64,000 bases of DNA from Saccharopolyspora phatthalungensis (GTDB taxonomy: Bacteria > Actinomycetota > Actinomycetes > Mycobacteriales > Pseudonocardiaceae), in assembly GCF_014203395.1 (NCBI RefSeq), contig NZ_JACHIW010000001.1, positions 558,001 to 622,000 on the forward strand. The letters are read 5' to 3'. The position numbers were made by a program, and so were the translations under genes. The notes beneath the pieces are model-generated. The model was not told where the DNA came from. It ran no database searches and was given only the letters and a program-made list of their open reading frames with translations. Shown here piece after piece: positions 8,474-17,679 of the stretch; within the stretch, counting starts at the first letter, position 1; every line of letters begins with the position of its first letter.

Positions 8474-11400
8474 ATGAACACGCAGCAGCCGAGTCGGCCG
8501 GTCATCACACCGAGCATGCGAGAACAGGCCATGAAGCAGCCGAACACCTGGCTGTACGTGGTCGACCCGATCTTCACCGACCCGAACGCCGAGGTGCCGC
8601 CGTGGGGTTTCATCGGCGGCTACCGGGTTGACGAGCAGGGCGAGATCACCGACGACTTCTCCCCGAATCCGAACTACCGGCCGTCCCCGGTCGCGCTGCG
8701 GCTACCCGCGCCGACCAACGACGTCGAACGCGCCCTGCAACTCACCACCACCGGGTACGCGCAGGGACACGCGCTGTTGACCGCGATGCTGGACGCCGAG
8801 CTGATCCTGTTCGCGCAGCCGCAGGGCAACGGGCTGTTCACGGTGGTGCACGAATCGGGCCGTCGGCAGCTGCAGGTGTTCACCTCGGAAGCGTTCTTGC
8901 CGCCGAACTGGACGACCTGGCAGCGAATGACCGGTCGACAGCTGGCCGCGCACAACCTCACCGGCGTCGATGTGCAGGTCAACCCGACCAGCCCGGTCAA
9001 GGCCCGGCTCCCCGCCGAGGACCTGATCAAGGCGGCTGCCGCCGTGCCGCCGAAGGTGCCGGTGCACTCCCCGGCGAACGGCAACCCGGCGATCGCGCCG
9101 TCCGGCGCCGCCCCGAATCCGCCCGCGACGCAAGCGCCGAGGCCGGCGGAGCCGAGCGAGCAGCCTGCGCCGAAGCCGCCGGAAGATCCCGCCGAAACCG
9201 AGTTCGGCCGCCGGTTCCTCGGCTCGATGCTGGCCGGGGCGATCGGCGATGCGCTCGGCGCGCCGGTGGAGTTCTTCCCGGTGGACCAGATCCGCAGCCG
9301 GTTCGGCGCGATGGGCGTCACCGAGTACGACCGCACCGGCGAGCAACCGGGCGAGTTCACCGACGACACCCAGATGACGCTGTTCACCCTGGAAGGCCTC
9401 ATCCGCGGGCACATCGTCGCCCGCACCGCCGGGGCCGACACCCCGCTTTCCGCGATCCAGCTGGCCTACCAGCGCTGGCTGCACACCCAGGGCTACGCGT
9501 GGATGCAGGCCGCCGGGCCGTTCACGATGAGCCACCCCCAGCCCGACGGCTGGCTGATCGAGCAGCGCGACCTGTTCGCCGTGCGCTCGCCGAACAGCAG
9601 CTGCATCGCCGCGCTGCGCGAGTTCGCCTCGGTCGGCGCGCCGGGCGCCTTCGACCGGCCGATCAACGACGCGCAGGACTGCGGCGGCGTGGTCCGGGCG
9701 GCGCCGGTCGCGCTCTGGTCCGACGACCCCAAGCAGGTCTTCGAGCTCGCGGCCGCCACCGCGGCCCTGACCTACTCGCAGCCCAACGGCTACCTGCCGG
9801 CGGGCGTGCTGGCGGTGGTGGTGCACCGATTGCTGCGCGAAGAGACGTTGGCAGACGCGGTGCGACAGGCTCGCGAACTGCTCGTGCAATACCGGGGGCA
9901 TGAAGACACCGAGCACGCGTTGCAGGCTGCCGAAGAGCTTGCCCGGCAAGGGAAACCGAGCCCGGAGCAGATCACAGACGCATTGGGTGGCGGTTGGGCC
10001 GGGCACGAGGCGCTGGCCATCGCGGTGTGCGCGGCGTTGAGCACCGACACCATCGCCGCCGCGCTGATGGTGGCCGTGAACCATTCCGGCGACAGCGACT
10101 CCACTGCGGCGATCTGTGGCAACATCGTCGGCGCCCGCTACGGCGCCCCCTCGGTGCCGGGCGTCTGGCTACGGGATCTCAAGCAGCGAGAGATCGTCGA
10201 AGCCTTGACGAAGGACGCCTTGCTGGAGTTCAGCGCGACACCGCCGAACGGCGACGCGTGGGCCGCGCGTTACCCGGCCGCGAAGGACATGTCGGAGCTG
10301 GTGTTCACCTCCGCCCTGCCGCCGGCGGACGCGGCGCCGACTCCGCTCGCCGAGCCCGCCGACGCACCGGTCGAACCGATCGCGCCGGAGGCATCCGCGA
10401 TTCCATTGGACATCGCGGTCCAGGCGGGCGCGGAGGTTCCCGCGAGCAGACCCCAGGAGAACCCCCCTGTCCCCGAGCCCGGGAGCGGGGCCCACGCAGC
10501 TCCAATGGAAACCGCGGTCCAGGCGGACACGACGCTCGCGGTCGCAGCCGAACCCGCGGGAGTCGATGCCGTCGATCTACGAGCGAACCGGGTCCTGGGC
10601 TTGCTGCTCGGCGGCGCCGCCGGTGACGCGCTCGGCTACCCGATCGAGGACGACTCGCTGGAGGACATCCGCCGCAAATACGGCGCGGACGGCCTGACCG
10701 ATTTCGTCGACGCGCACCGGCCCGGGGGCTCGATCAGCGACGAGACCCAGATGACGCTGTTCACCCTGGACGGCCTCATCCGGGCCCACATCCGCCGTCG
10801 GCTCTTCGGCGAAAACGTGCCGACCACCCAGGTGCAGCACGCCTATCAGCGCTGGCTGCACACGCAGGGCTTCGACTGGAAGGACGCCGGTGGTCCGCTG
10901 GCCGCGTATCCGCCGGACGGCTGGCTGATCAAGCAGAAGGCCCTGTTCGCGCGCCGTACGCCCGGCGCCACCTGCATCCAGGCGCTGCATGGCTACGCCA
11001 ACGGCAACGAGCAGGGCTCGTTCACCAACCGGCTCAACGACTCGAAGGGCAGCGGCGGGGTAGTGCGGGCCGCTCCCGCCGGGTTGTGGTCCACCGACTC
11101 CGCCGAGGCGTTCCAGGTCGGCGCGATGACCGCGGTGCTGACCCACGGCCACCCCAGCGGCTACCTGCCCGCCGGAGCGCTCGCGGTGATCATCCAGCAA
11201 CTGCTGGATGGCCGGTCGCTGCCGGAGGCCGTGGACCGCGCCCTCACCGAACTGTCCAGATGGGACGGACATGAGGAGACCAGCGCCGCGCTGCGCAAGG
11301 CGATCGAGCTGGCCACCGCGGGCACCCCGACGCCGGAGCAGATCCACGGGCTGCTCGGCGAGGGCTGGTTCGCAGAGCAGGCCCTGGCGATCGCGGTGTG

Positions 11401-13402
11401 CGCGGCGCTGACCCACCCCGAGTCGTTCGCGGGCGCGGTGATCATGGCCGCCAACCATTCCGGAGACAGCGCCTCGACCGCGGCGATCTGCGGCAACATC
11501 ATGGGCGCGGCGCACACCGCGGACGCGGTCCCGCTGATCTGGCTCGACAAGCTTGAACTGCGCGAGGTCATCGAGGGGCTCGCCGACGACGCGATCCGGG
11601 AGTTCGGCCTCAACCCGCCGACGGGCGCGGAGTGGCTGCAGCGCTACCCGGTCGGCGACGCCGAGCCCGCCGAGCAATCGCGGGAGGACGTCTTCGAATC
11701 GCCGGCCCCGCGGCACGGCATCGAGGCCGAAAGACCCGAGTATGCAGCGGCAACGCGGTTTTCGGAGCCCGAATCGGTCGTCATGGAGCCAGTGCTGGAA
11801 ACCCCGGCCGCCGACGGCCCGGTCGAGTCCCCCGCCGCGAACGCCGCCGTCGAAGACCCAGTCACAGAAGACCCAGTCCCAGAAGACTCGCTCGCAGAAG
11901 ACCCGGTCACAGCGGCCCCCGTCGCGGAAACCCACGCCCCGGAGGGCCCAATCTCAGAGACCCCAATCTCAGAGGGTCCAGTGTCAGAGGGCCCGGTCGG
12001 GGAGGCCGAATTCGAGGCAACCGCCGACCCGGTTTCTCCGGCCGTAGCGGCCTCCGTCGTCGCGCCGCCAGTCGCGTCGGCCGCGGCCGAAGCCGTCGAC
12101 GATGCCGACGACGGCTTGTCGGACGAGGAACTCCGGTTGCTCGCCGCGTGGCGCAAGTTCCGCGACAATGACGGTAACCCCGCCGACCTCACGCAGGACC
12201 TGCACAAGCTGCTCGTCGAGGCATTCGGCGCCGAACGCGCGGCCCAGCTGATCGGTGAGGCCGCGGCCGAGCCGGAAGCCGAGGCCGAGCTCGCCGCCGA
12301 GACCCAGGTGCGGCTCAGCCGCCGCGAACGGCTCGAAGGCTGTGTGCTGGGCAGCGCCGTCGGCGATGCGCTCGGCGCGCCGTGGATGTTCACCGACCTG
12401 AGCACGATCCTGGACGCGAACCCGGAAGGCGTGCGGGAGCTGGCCGAGGCTTTCGGCCGTCGCGGCGCGGCCACCGCCTACACGCAGCAGGCAGCGTTCG
12501 TGCTCGACGCTCTGATCCGCGCGCGGATCCGCCCGACCCTGCGCGGTGTCAACGCGCACCGGCCCTCAATGGTGCGCTCGACGTTGCTGCACTGGATGCA
12601 CACCCAGGGCGCGCAGGTGTCCAACCTGCCACTCGGCGAGCTCGCCGAGACCCTGCCGCTCGGAGTCCTCGCGGAGACCGAAGTCCTGCGTGCGCAGCGG
12701 TTCCCGGACGAGGCGACCCTGACCGCGTTGGCCCGCTTCGCCGACCGTCGCGAGACCCCGACGCCGGGCAACCCGCCCAACTCCGCGCGGACCGCGGCTG
12801 CCACGGTGCGTGGCGCGGTGGTGGGTTTCGCGGTCGCTGAGCCGCATGAGGCGATCTCGCTCGGTGCGGAGATCGCGGTGGTCACCCACGGTCATCCAGA
12901 CGGGTACCTGCCCGCCGGCGCGCTGGCCGGGCTGGTGTGCGCACTGGGCAAGGGGCAGACCCTCGCCGAAGCCGTGCAATCGGTGCTGGCCGAATTGGCC
13001 CAGATGGAAGGTGCCGATACCACCGCGCAGGGCTTGCGCTCGGCGGTCGAGATCGCTAGCAACGGCCCTGCCTCGCCTGCCCTGTTCGACGAGCTGGGCC
13101 TGGGCTGGAATGCGCCGGAGGCGCTGGCCATCGCCGTCGCAGCGGCGCTTTCGCACCCGAACTCCTTCGCCGACGCGGTGGCGCTGGCCGCCACCCACGC
13201 CGGGAACACCGCAGCCACCGCGGCCATCTGCGGCAGCTTGCTCGGAACTGCCCGTGGTTTCGGGCAGATTCCGGAAACCTGGGTCGATGAACTGGAGCTG
13301 CGGGAAGTCCTGGCGCAACTGGCGACCGACGAGCATCGCGCCCAGACGGAGATCTCCACCGACGAGCCGCTGCCCGAATGGGCGCGGCGCTACCCCGGAT
13401 AA
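8474..13402 (+). CDS. Giant protein with three ADP-ribosylglycohydrolase domains and an N-terminal type VII secretion-associated-like region
   Basis: 1642 residues from MNTQQPS; 46 further upstream codons are open but not protein-like. Residues about 20-75 (PNTWLYVVDPIF, PPWGFIGGYRVDE, NPNYRPSP) resemble actinobacterial type VII secretion system-associated proteins, followed by an SseB-like stretch to about 170 and a Pro/Ala linker. Three ADP-ribosylglycohydrolase (ARH/DraG) domains follow at about 248-600, 705-1060 and 1286-1642. Domain 1 keeps IGDALG, TDDT (296-299) and HSGDSDST (D540, D542), the metal-binding set. Domain 2 has SDET and HSGDSAST, where the last Asp is Ala1000. Domain 3 has lost both (AYTQ, HAGNTAAT). 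Domain 1 may remove ADP-ribose from a target; the others look like non-catalytic binding modules. An acidic repeat linker separates domains 2 and 3. The next gene starts 7 bp downstream. Confidence 0.85.
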   Translation: MNTQQPSRPVITPSMREQAMKQPNTWLYVVDPIFTDPNAEVPPWGFIGGYRVDEQGEITDDFSPNPNYRPSPVALRLPAPTNDVERALQLTTTGYAQGHALLTAMLDAELILFAQPQGNGLFTVVHESGRRQLQVFTSEAFLPPNWTTWQRMTGRQLAAHNLTGVDVQVNPTSPVKARLPAEDLIKAAAAVPPKVPVHSPANGNPAIAPSGAAPNPPATQAPRPAEPSEQPAPKPPEDPAETEFGRRFLGSMLAGAIGDALGAPVEFFPVDQIRSRFGAMGVTEYDRTGEQPGEFTDDTQMTLFTLEGLIRGHIVARTAGADTPLSAIQLAYQRWLHTQGYAWMQAAGPFTMSHPQPDGWLIEQRDLFAVRSPNSSCIAALREFASVGAPGAFDRPINDAQDCGGVVRAAPVALWSDDPKQVFELAAATAALTYSQPNGYLPAGVLAVVVHRLLREETLADAVRQARELLVQYRGHEDTEHALQAAEELARQGKPSPEQITDALGGGWAGHEALAIAVCAALSTDTIAAALMVAVNHSGDSDSTAAICGNIVGARYGAPSVPGVWLRDLKQREIVEALTKDALLEFSATPPNGDAWAARYPAAKDMSELVFTSALPPADAAPTPLAEPADAPVEPIAPEASAIPLDIAVQAGAEVPASRPQENPPVPEPGSGAHAAPMETAVQADTTLAVAAEPAGVDAVDLRANRVLGLLLGGAAGDALGYPIEDDSLEDIRRKYGADGLTDFVDAHRPGGSISDETQMTLFTLDGLIRAHIRRRLFGENVPTTQVQHAYQRWLHTQGFDWKDAGGPLAAYPPDGWLIKQKALFARRTPGATCIQALHGYANGNEQGSFTNRLNDSKGSGGVVRAAPAGLWSTDSAEAFQVGAMTAVLTHGHPSGYLPAGALAVIIQQLLDGRSLPEAVDRALTELSRWDGHEETSAALRKAIELATAGTPTPEQIHGLLGEGWFAEQALAIAVCAALTHPESFAGAVIMAANHSGDSASTAAICGNIMGAAHTADAVPLIWLDKLELREVIEGLADDAIREFGLNPPTGAEWLQRYPVGDAEPAEQSREDVFESPAPRHGIEAERPEYAAATRFSEPESVVMEPVLETPAADGPVESPAANAAVEDPVTEDPVPEDSLAEDPVTAAPVAETHAPEGPISETPISEGPVSEGPVGEAEFEATADPVSPAVAASVVAPPVASAAAEAVDDADDGLSDEELRLLAAWRKFRDNDGNPADLTQDLHKLLVEAFGAERAAQLIGEAAAEPEAEAELAAETQVRLSRRERLEGCVLGSAVGDALGAPWMFTDLSTILDANPEGVRELAEAFGRRGAATAYTQQAAFVLDALIRARIRPTLRGVNAHRPSMVRSTLLHWMHTQGAQVSNLPLGELAETLPLGVLAETEVLRAQRFPDEATLTALARFADRRETPTPGNPPNSARTAAATVRGAVVGFAVAEPHEAISLGAEIAVVTHGHPDGYLPAGALAGLVCALGKGQTLAEAVQSVLAELAQMEGADTTAQGLRSAVEIASNGPASPALFDELGLGWNAPEALAIAVAAALSHPNSFADAVALAATHAGNTAATAAICGSLLGTARGFGQIPETWVDELELREVLAQLATDEHRAQTEISTDEPLPEWARRYPG
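11852..11911 (+). repeat. 15-bp tandem repeat in the domain 2-3 linker
   Basis: Four in-frame copies of GAAGACCCAGTCACA with a few changes, coding for EDPVT-like units. They give an acidic, Pro-rich flexible spacer and could change length by slippage. Confidence 0.75.
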
Positions 13403-13409
13403 TCCGCAA

Positions 13410-15776
13410 GTGGAAGAATTCAGGCTCGACGAAACGGAACGAGCGCTGCTGGCAGCTTGGCGCGAGGCGCGCGCTACCGGCCACCGCGACCCGGTGGAGC
13501 AACGGCTGCTGGACACCTGGAGACAGTGGCGGCGGCAACCCGCCACCAGGCCGCTGTGGGCGACGGCACTGCAACACCGGCTCGGCGCGGAAACCCCGCC
13601 AGCGCCCGCCACCGGCCTGGCCGATCGCCGCGGCGCGCTGCCCGAGGCACCGGGCCGGGTGCTCGGCATGCTGCTGGGCGGTGCGGTGGCCGAGTTCATC
13701 ACGCTCGGCCGGGTCGGTCAGCGCACCACCGCCGTGCTCTTCGTCCTGGAAGGGCTGATCCGCGCGCACACCCACGCGCGGTCGTCGGGCGATGGCGACC
13801 CGGTCGGCTTCGCCCTCGGCGGGCTCCAGCGCTGGCTGTACACCCGCGGCGTTCCGTGGCACGACTGCGGAATCGATGCCGCCCGCCCGAACGGCTGGCT
13901 GGTCGGGGAAGCCGAGCTTCGCTCCTCCGACACCGACGACCCGACGATGCTCACCGCGCTCGCCCGGGTCGCCGCCGGGCGGGCCGCCGGATCGCGGCAG
14001 CAGCCGATCAACAGCTCGGACACCGCCTCGGCCGTGCCGCTCGGCGCGCTCGCCGCGCTGTGGTCGGGCGATCCCGGCATGGTGTTCGCCCTCGGTGGCG
14101 ACCTCGCCTCGCTCACCCACGGCCACCCGAACGGCCACAGCCCGGCCAGCGTGCTCGGGGTGGCGATACTGTGCCTGCTGCGCGGGATTTCGCTGCAAAC
14201 CTCGCTGAGCCAAGGGCTTTCCGGCTGGCAGTCAGCACGCACCCCGTTGACGCGCGCCTTGTGGCTCGGGCGGATGAGCCCCGCCGGGTTCCGACCGCGC
14301 CGAGCGCACCTCGACGCGATGCGTCCCGGCCGCAGCGGCCTGGACGCGCTCGCGATCGCGGTCCGGGTCTCGACAGCGTGCGAAGACGACTTCGCCGGTG
14401 CCATCGCTTCCGCGAGCGAGCACAGCGGAGACGCGGCGACCTCGGCCGTGCTGTGCGGGCAGTTGCTCGGCGCGCTGCACGGTCCGACGGCGATTCCGGT
14501 GGAATGGCTGGAGAAGCTGCCGATTACCACGCTGATCGAGCGAATCGCCGCGGACGCGGCGACCGAATTCGGCCCCTATCCGGACGAATCCGACGAGTGG
14601 GAGCGCCGCTACCCGACCACCGAAACCGCCGATCCCCCAAGACCGTCCACAACGGACTACCGCACCGGGCTCACCGCGGTGCCCCGGCTGGCCTCGTCCC
14701 GAGACCGGTTCCTCGGCGCGGTACTGGGCTGCGCGGTCGGCGAGGCGCTCGGCATGCCCATCGCCGCCGAGAGCTGGGACGAGATCCGGTCCCGCCACGG
14801 CGCGGAGGGGCTGACCGACTACATCCCCGCCGGTCATCCCTCCGGCCGACTCGGCAGCGATACCCAGCTGCTGCTGTTCTCGCTGGAAGGCACGATCCGT
14901 GCCAACGTCAGCCGACGCGCCACCGGCACCGACGACCCGACCCGGCACATCCAGCACGCCTACCAGCGCTGGCTGCACACCCAGCACCTGAGCTGGCCAC
15001 GGGCGGCGGGCGAATTCCTGGGCGGCACTGCGGCCCCGGACGGCTGGCTGGTCGGCCAGCGGGCGCTGTTCCAGACCCGCAACCCGGGCCGCACCATGAT
15101 GCGCACGCTCATCGCGTTCGCCAAGGGCCAGCAGGCGATGGGCACCCCGGAGAACCCGGTCAGCGACTCACAGGGCAGCAGCGCGATCATGCGCGCCGTT
15201 CCGGCCGCGCTGTGGAGCAACGATCCGGCGGAGGTCTTCCGAGTAGGGATGAACACCGCCGCGCTGACCCACGGTCATCCGACGGCCTGGTTGAGCGCGG
15301 GCGCGCTGGCGTTTCTGGTGTCGCGGCTGATGAACGGCGAGGCGCTGAGCACGGCGGTGGACGCGACGCTGGAACAGCTCGCCCCGCACAACGGGCATGA
15401 AGAGGTCAGCCGACGGATCACGGCGGCGGTCCGGCTAGGCCGCAGCGGCCGCGTTCCGCCCGGCGATGTGGAACGCATCATCGGCACTGGGTCGACGGCG
15501 GCCGAAGCCCTGGGCTTCGGGTTGTACGCGGCGCTTGCCTGCGATGGGGACTTCGACACGGCGCTGCCGGTGGCGGTGAACCACTCCGGCAACAGCGCTA
15601 CCACGGGTGCGGTCTGCGGCAGCCTGATCGGTGCGTTGTCCGGCGCGGAGGGCATCCCGGAGCGCTGGAAGTCGGAGCTGGAGCTCTACGACGTGATCGA
15701 ACGACTCGCGCACGACGCGGTCCTGGAGTTCGGTCCCCGCCCGCCCGCCTGGTCCGACCGCTACCCCCCGACCTGA
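13410..15776 (+). CDS. Protein with two further degenerate ADP-ribosylglycohydrolase-like domains
   Basis: 788 residues from GTG 13410, seven bases after the previous stop; the frame is also open upstream inside the previous gene, but that part is a shadow. The start VEEFRLDETERALLAAWREA repeats the motif (DEELRLLAAWRKFRD) that precedes domain 3 of the first gene, so the two genes look like one modular series. Domain 4 (about 82-400) has lost GDALG and the DDT motif and keeps only EHSGDAAT. Domain 5 (about 433-787) has VGEALG, SDTQ (D484 as its Asp) and HSGNSATT. Both are expected to be poor or dead enzymes. The shared signature YQRWLHTQ and THGHP show common descent. The ribosome site is weak, so coupling to the first gene is likely. 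Confidence 0.8.
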   Translation: MEEFRLDETERALLAAWREARATGHRDPVEQRLLDTWRQWRRQPATRPLWATALQHRLGAETPPAPATGLADRRGALPEAPGRVLGMLLGGAVAEFITLGRVGQRTTAVLFVLEGLIRAHTHARSSGDGDPVGFALGGLQRWLYTRGVPWHDCGIDAARPNGWLVGEAELRSSDTDDPTMLTALARVAAGRAAGSRQQPINSSDTASAVPLGALAALWSGDPGMVFALGGDLASLTHGHPNGHSPASVLGVAILCLLRGISLQTSLSQGLSGWQSARTPLTRALWLGRMSPAGFRPRRAHLDAMRPGRSGLDALAIAVRVSTACEDDFAGAIASASEHSGDAATSAVLCGQLLGALHGPTAIPVEWLEKLPITTLIERIAADAATEFGPYPDESDEWERRYPTTETADPPRPSTTDYRTGLTAVPRLASSRDRFLGAVLGCAVGEALGMPIAAESWDEIRSRHGAEGLTDYIPAGHPSGRLGSDTQLLLFSLEGTIRANVSRRATGTDDPTRHIQHAYQRWLHTQHLSWPRAAGEFLGGTAAPDGWLVGQRALFQTRNPGRTMMRTLIAFAKGQQAMGTPENPVSDSQGSSAIMRAVPAALWSNDPAEVFRVGMNTAALTHGHPTAWLSAGALAFLVSRLMNGEALSTAVDATLEQLAPHNGHEEVSRRITAAVRLGRSGRVPPGDVERIIGTGSTAAEALGFGLYAALACDGDFDTALPVAVNHSGNSATTGAVCGSLIGALSGAEGIPERWKSELELYDVIERLAHDAVLEFGPRPPAWSDRYPPT

Positions 15777-15790
15777 CGAAGCAGCGGGGT

Positions 15791-15832
15791 GGCCGGCCGG
15801 TGCGTGTGGGTAGGGGTGCGCACCGACCGGCC
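15791..15832 (+). terminator. Possible terminator after the ADP-ribosylglycohydrolase genes
   Basis: GC-rich inverted repeat (core CCGGTGCG / CGCACCG, with the outer arms GGCC) starting about 15 bases after the stop. No T-run follows, so function is uncertain. Confidence 0.4.
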
Positions 15833-15850
15833 CGCCGTTGTTCAGGACAC

Positions 15851-15890
15851 GTGAGCACGTTGACCGGCTACTGCTGCCCAACGTGCTCAC
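15851..15890. promoter_or_regulatory. Perfect 12-bp inverted repeat
   Basis: GTGAGCACGTTG at 15851-15862 is exactly complementary to CAACGTGCTCAC at 15879-15890, with a 16-base loop. It lies 90 bases before the enoyl-CoA hydratase start. It has no T-run. It could be a transcript-end hairpin for the upstream operon or an operator for the downstream gene. Confidence 0.5.
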
Positions 15891-15980
15891 GGTCTTGGCT
15901 GGGACAGCGGCTCTGCACCTAGGACGGATTGGGACCTTGCTCACTGGCCTGGGATGCTAACGACGGTTAACGTGCCTGTC

Positions 15981-16757
15981 ATGGATGAACTCGTGCACCT
16001 CGCCGTGGCCGACGGCCTAGCGACGATCACGCTGGACTCGCCGCACAACCGCAACGCGCTTTCCGCGCAGCTGCGCAGGGAACTGCGGGACCACCTGAAC
16101 TCGGCGATCGCCGACGACGCGGTGCGCGTGATCGTCCTGGCGCACACCGGCACCGTGTTCTGCGCCGGGATGGACCTGAAGGAGTCGCGCTCGGCGGGCT
16201 CCGAGAAACAGGGTGTGAACGAGTTCCCGGCGATCCTGGAACAGCTCTGGACCAGCCCGAAGCCGGTGGTGGCCAAGGTCGCCGGACCGGCGCGAGCCGG
16301 TGGCGTAGGCATGATCGCGGCCTGCGACATCGCGGTCGCGGCCGAAGGAGCGACCTTCGCGTTCTCCGAGGTACGCATCGGCGTCGTGCCCGCGTTGATT
16401 TCGGTGACCGTACTGCCGCGCCTCAACGGTCGGCAGGCGCACGAGCTGTTCCTGACCGGCGAGACCTTCGACGCCCGCCGCGCCGCCGAAATCGGCCTGC
16501 TCAACTCCGCAGTGGCCGCCGACGAACTGGACGCCGCGGTCCAGCGCTACGCCGACATGCTCGCCCTCGGTGCCCCGAACGCCCTGGCGGCGACCAAGGA
16601 GATGCTGATCGGCCACCGCCCGTCGAAGATGAGCGAGGCGTTCGCCCAAATGCTGGAGCTATCGGCGAAGCACTTCGCAAGCGAGGAAGGCCAAGAAGGC
16701 ATGCGGGCCTTCACCGAAAAACGAAAGCCCGCCTGGGTACCCAAAGACCTCAGATGA
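15981..16757 (+). CDS. Enoyl-CoA hydratase/isomerase family protein
   Basis: 258 residues from MDELVHL; an ATG nine codons upstream (15954) is the alternative, and neither has a clear ribosome site. Crotonase-fold motifs are visible: SPHNRNALS, the oxyanion-hole region FCAGMDLKES, and ACDIAVAAEGATFAFSEV. The position of a typical catalytic Glu near GVVPALI is not conserved in the classic form, so the exact reaction (hydratase, isomerase or other) is open. Its last about 160 bp are part of the tandem duplication that follows. Confidence 0.82.
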   Translation: MDELVHLAVADGLATITLDSPHNRNALSAQLRRELRDHLNSAIADDAVRVIVLAHTGTVFCAGMDLKESRSAGSEKQGVNEFPAILEQLWTSPKPVVAKVAGPARAGGVGMIAACDIAVAAEGATFAFSEVRIGVVPALISVTVLPRLNGRQAHELFLTGETFDARRAAEIGLLNSAVAADELDAAVQRYADMLALGAPNALAATKEMLIGHRPSKMSEAFAQMLELSAKHFASEEGQEGMRAFTEKRKPAWVPKDLR

Positions 16758-16765
16758 CCGGCTAG

Positions 16766-17371
16766 TCAGTCGCCTTCGCCACCGATCCGGTCGCGCCAGG
16801 GCCCGCTGGCGAGCAGCCACTGCGGCACGATCTTGACCGGGAACGGGAACTCGGTGGCGAAGGTGTCCTCGCCGAGAACCTGCTGCACCTCGCGGTACTC
16901 ACCGTCCGCCAACCGAAGCTCAACGATCGCCGGCTTCTCATCTCCCGGGGTGACGATCCAGTACGCATTGATACCGAACTTGGCGTACTCGCGACGCTTG
17001 GTGTGGTGATCGCGAAGGATGCTCTCCGGCGAGACGACCTCGATGGCTAGCAGAGGTGGTCGGGTTAGATACGGCTTCTCGAAGTCGGCTGCCTCGATCA
17101 CAACAACGTCCGGAATGCGGTGATGCGTCCGGTCCGCATTCAAGTTGATGCCCGCTCCCTGCATCACGACGCAGTCATCCGGCGCGACTTCGAAGCCAAG
17201 GTACGCGGACAATCGCGACTCGACGAGAGAATGAACACTTACTGGCGCAGGAGACACGTCAAGCCTCCCGTCGACCAGTTCGTAGCGGCGCCCGTCGTCG
17301 GGTAGCCGTTCCAGATCGTCGGCGGTCATCGGTGCGTGCTGCTCGTTCGCCCGCATGTTCACGACAGTCAT
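16766..17371 (-). CDS. Uma2 family (DUF820) putative endonuclease, copy 1
   Basis: 201 residues from MTVVNMRANE, chosen because AGGAGG lies five bases upstream. The PD-(D/E)XK-like Uma2 core is present: DDGRRYELVDGRL, then RIPDVVVIE, then LAIEVVSPES, with the Asp, Glu and following Lys (HTKRREYAKFG) in the usual order. Uma2 proteins are a large nuclease-like family of unknown role in cyanobacteria and actinobacteria. It is nearly identical to copy 2 at both ends but not in residues about 65-110. Confidence 0.85.
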   Translation of the reverse strand: MTVVNMRANEQHAPMTADDLERLPDDGRRYELVDGRLDVSPAPVSVHSLVESRLSAYLGFEVAPDDCVVMQGAGINLNADRTHHRIPDVVVIEAADFEKPYLTRPPLLAIEVVSPESILRDHHTKRREYAKFGINAYWIVTPGDEKPAIVELRLADGEYREVQQVLGEDTFATEFPFPVKIVPQWLLASGPWRDRIGGEGD

Positions 17372-17441
17372 ACTGCCTCCTGTTCTGCACGGAGGCCAGT
17401 ATTGCGAGACACCCCTGGTCACGAACGGGCGATCACGTGTG

Positions 17442-17507
17442 TCAGGAACGGGTCAGGACCGCCGTGAACTGCCGGCCGCAGATGGGGTGCTCGACGGCAT
17501 CCCGGAG
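17442..17507 (-). pseudogene. Barstar 3' fragment at the duplication junction
   Basis: The last 21 codons of the barstar gene (from RDAVEHPICGRQ to the stop) repeat here and end abruptly at the junction with the hydratase fragment. No start is available. It is a by-product of the tandem duplication. Confidence 0.8.
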
Positions 17508-17670
17508 CAAGGAGATGCTGATCGGTCAGCGCCCGTCGAAAATGAGCGACGCGTTCGCCCAAATGCTGGAGCTGTCGGCGAAGCACTTCGCAAACGAGGA
17601 AGGCCAAGAAGGCATGCGGGCCTTCGCCGAAAAACGAAAGCCCGCCTGGGTATCCCAAAACCTCAAGTGA
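17508..17670 (+). pseudogene. Enoyl-CoA hydratase 3' fragment
   Basis: About 53 codons nearly identical to the end of the hydratase at 16757 (KEMLIGQRPSKMSDAFAQML onward, ending in a stop after NLK). It lacks all active-site parts. It marks the left end of duplication unit 2. Confidence 0.85.
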
Positions 17671-17679
17671 ACCGGCCGA

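Noticed and set aside
13380..13420. Frameshift joining the two ADP-ribosylglycohydrolase genes into one
   Set aside because: Each protein ends and begins at a domain border with a TAA and a GTG seven bases later; two coupled genes fit better, though resequencing would settle it.
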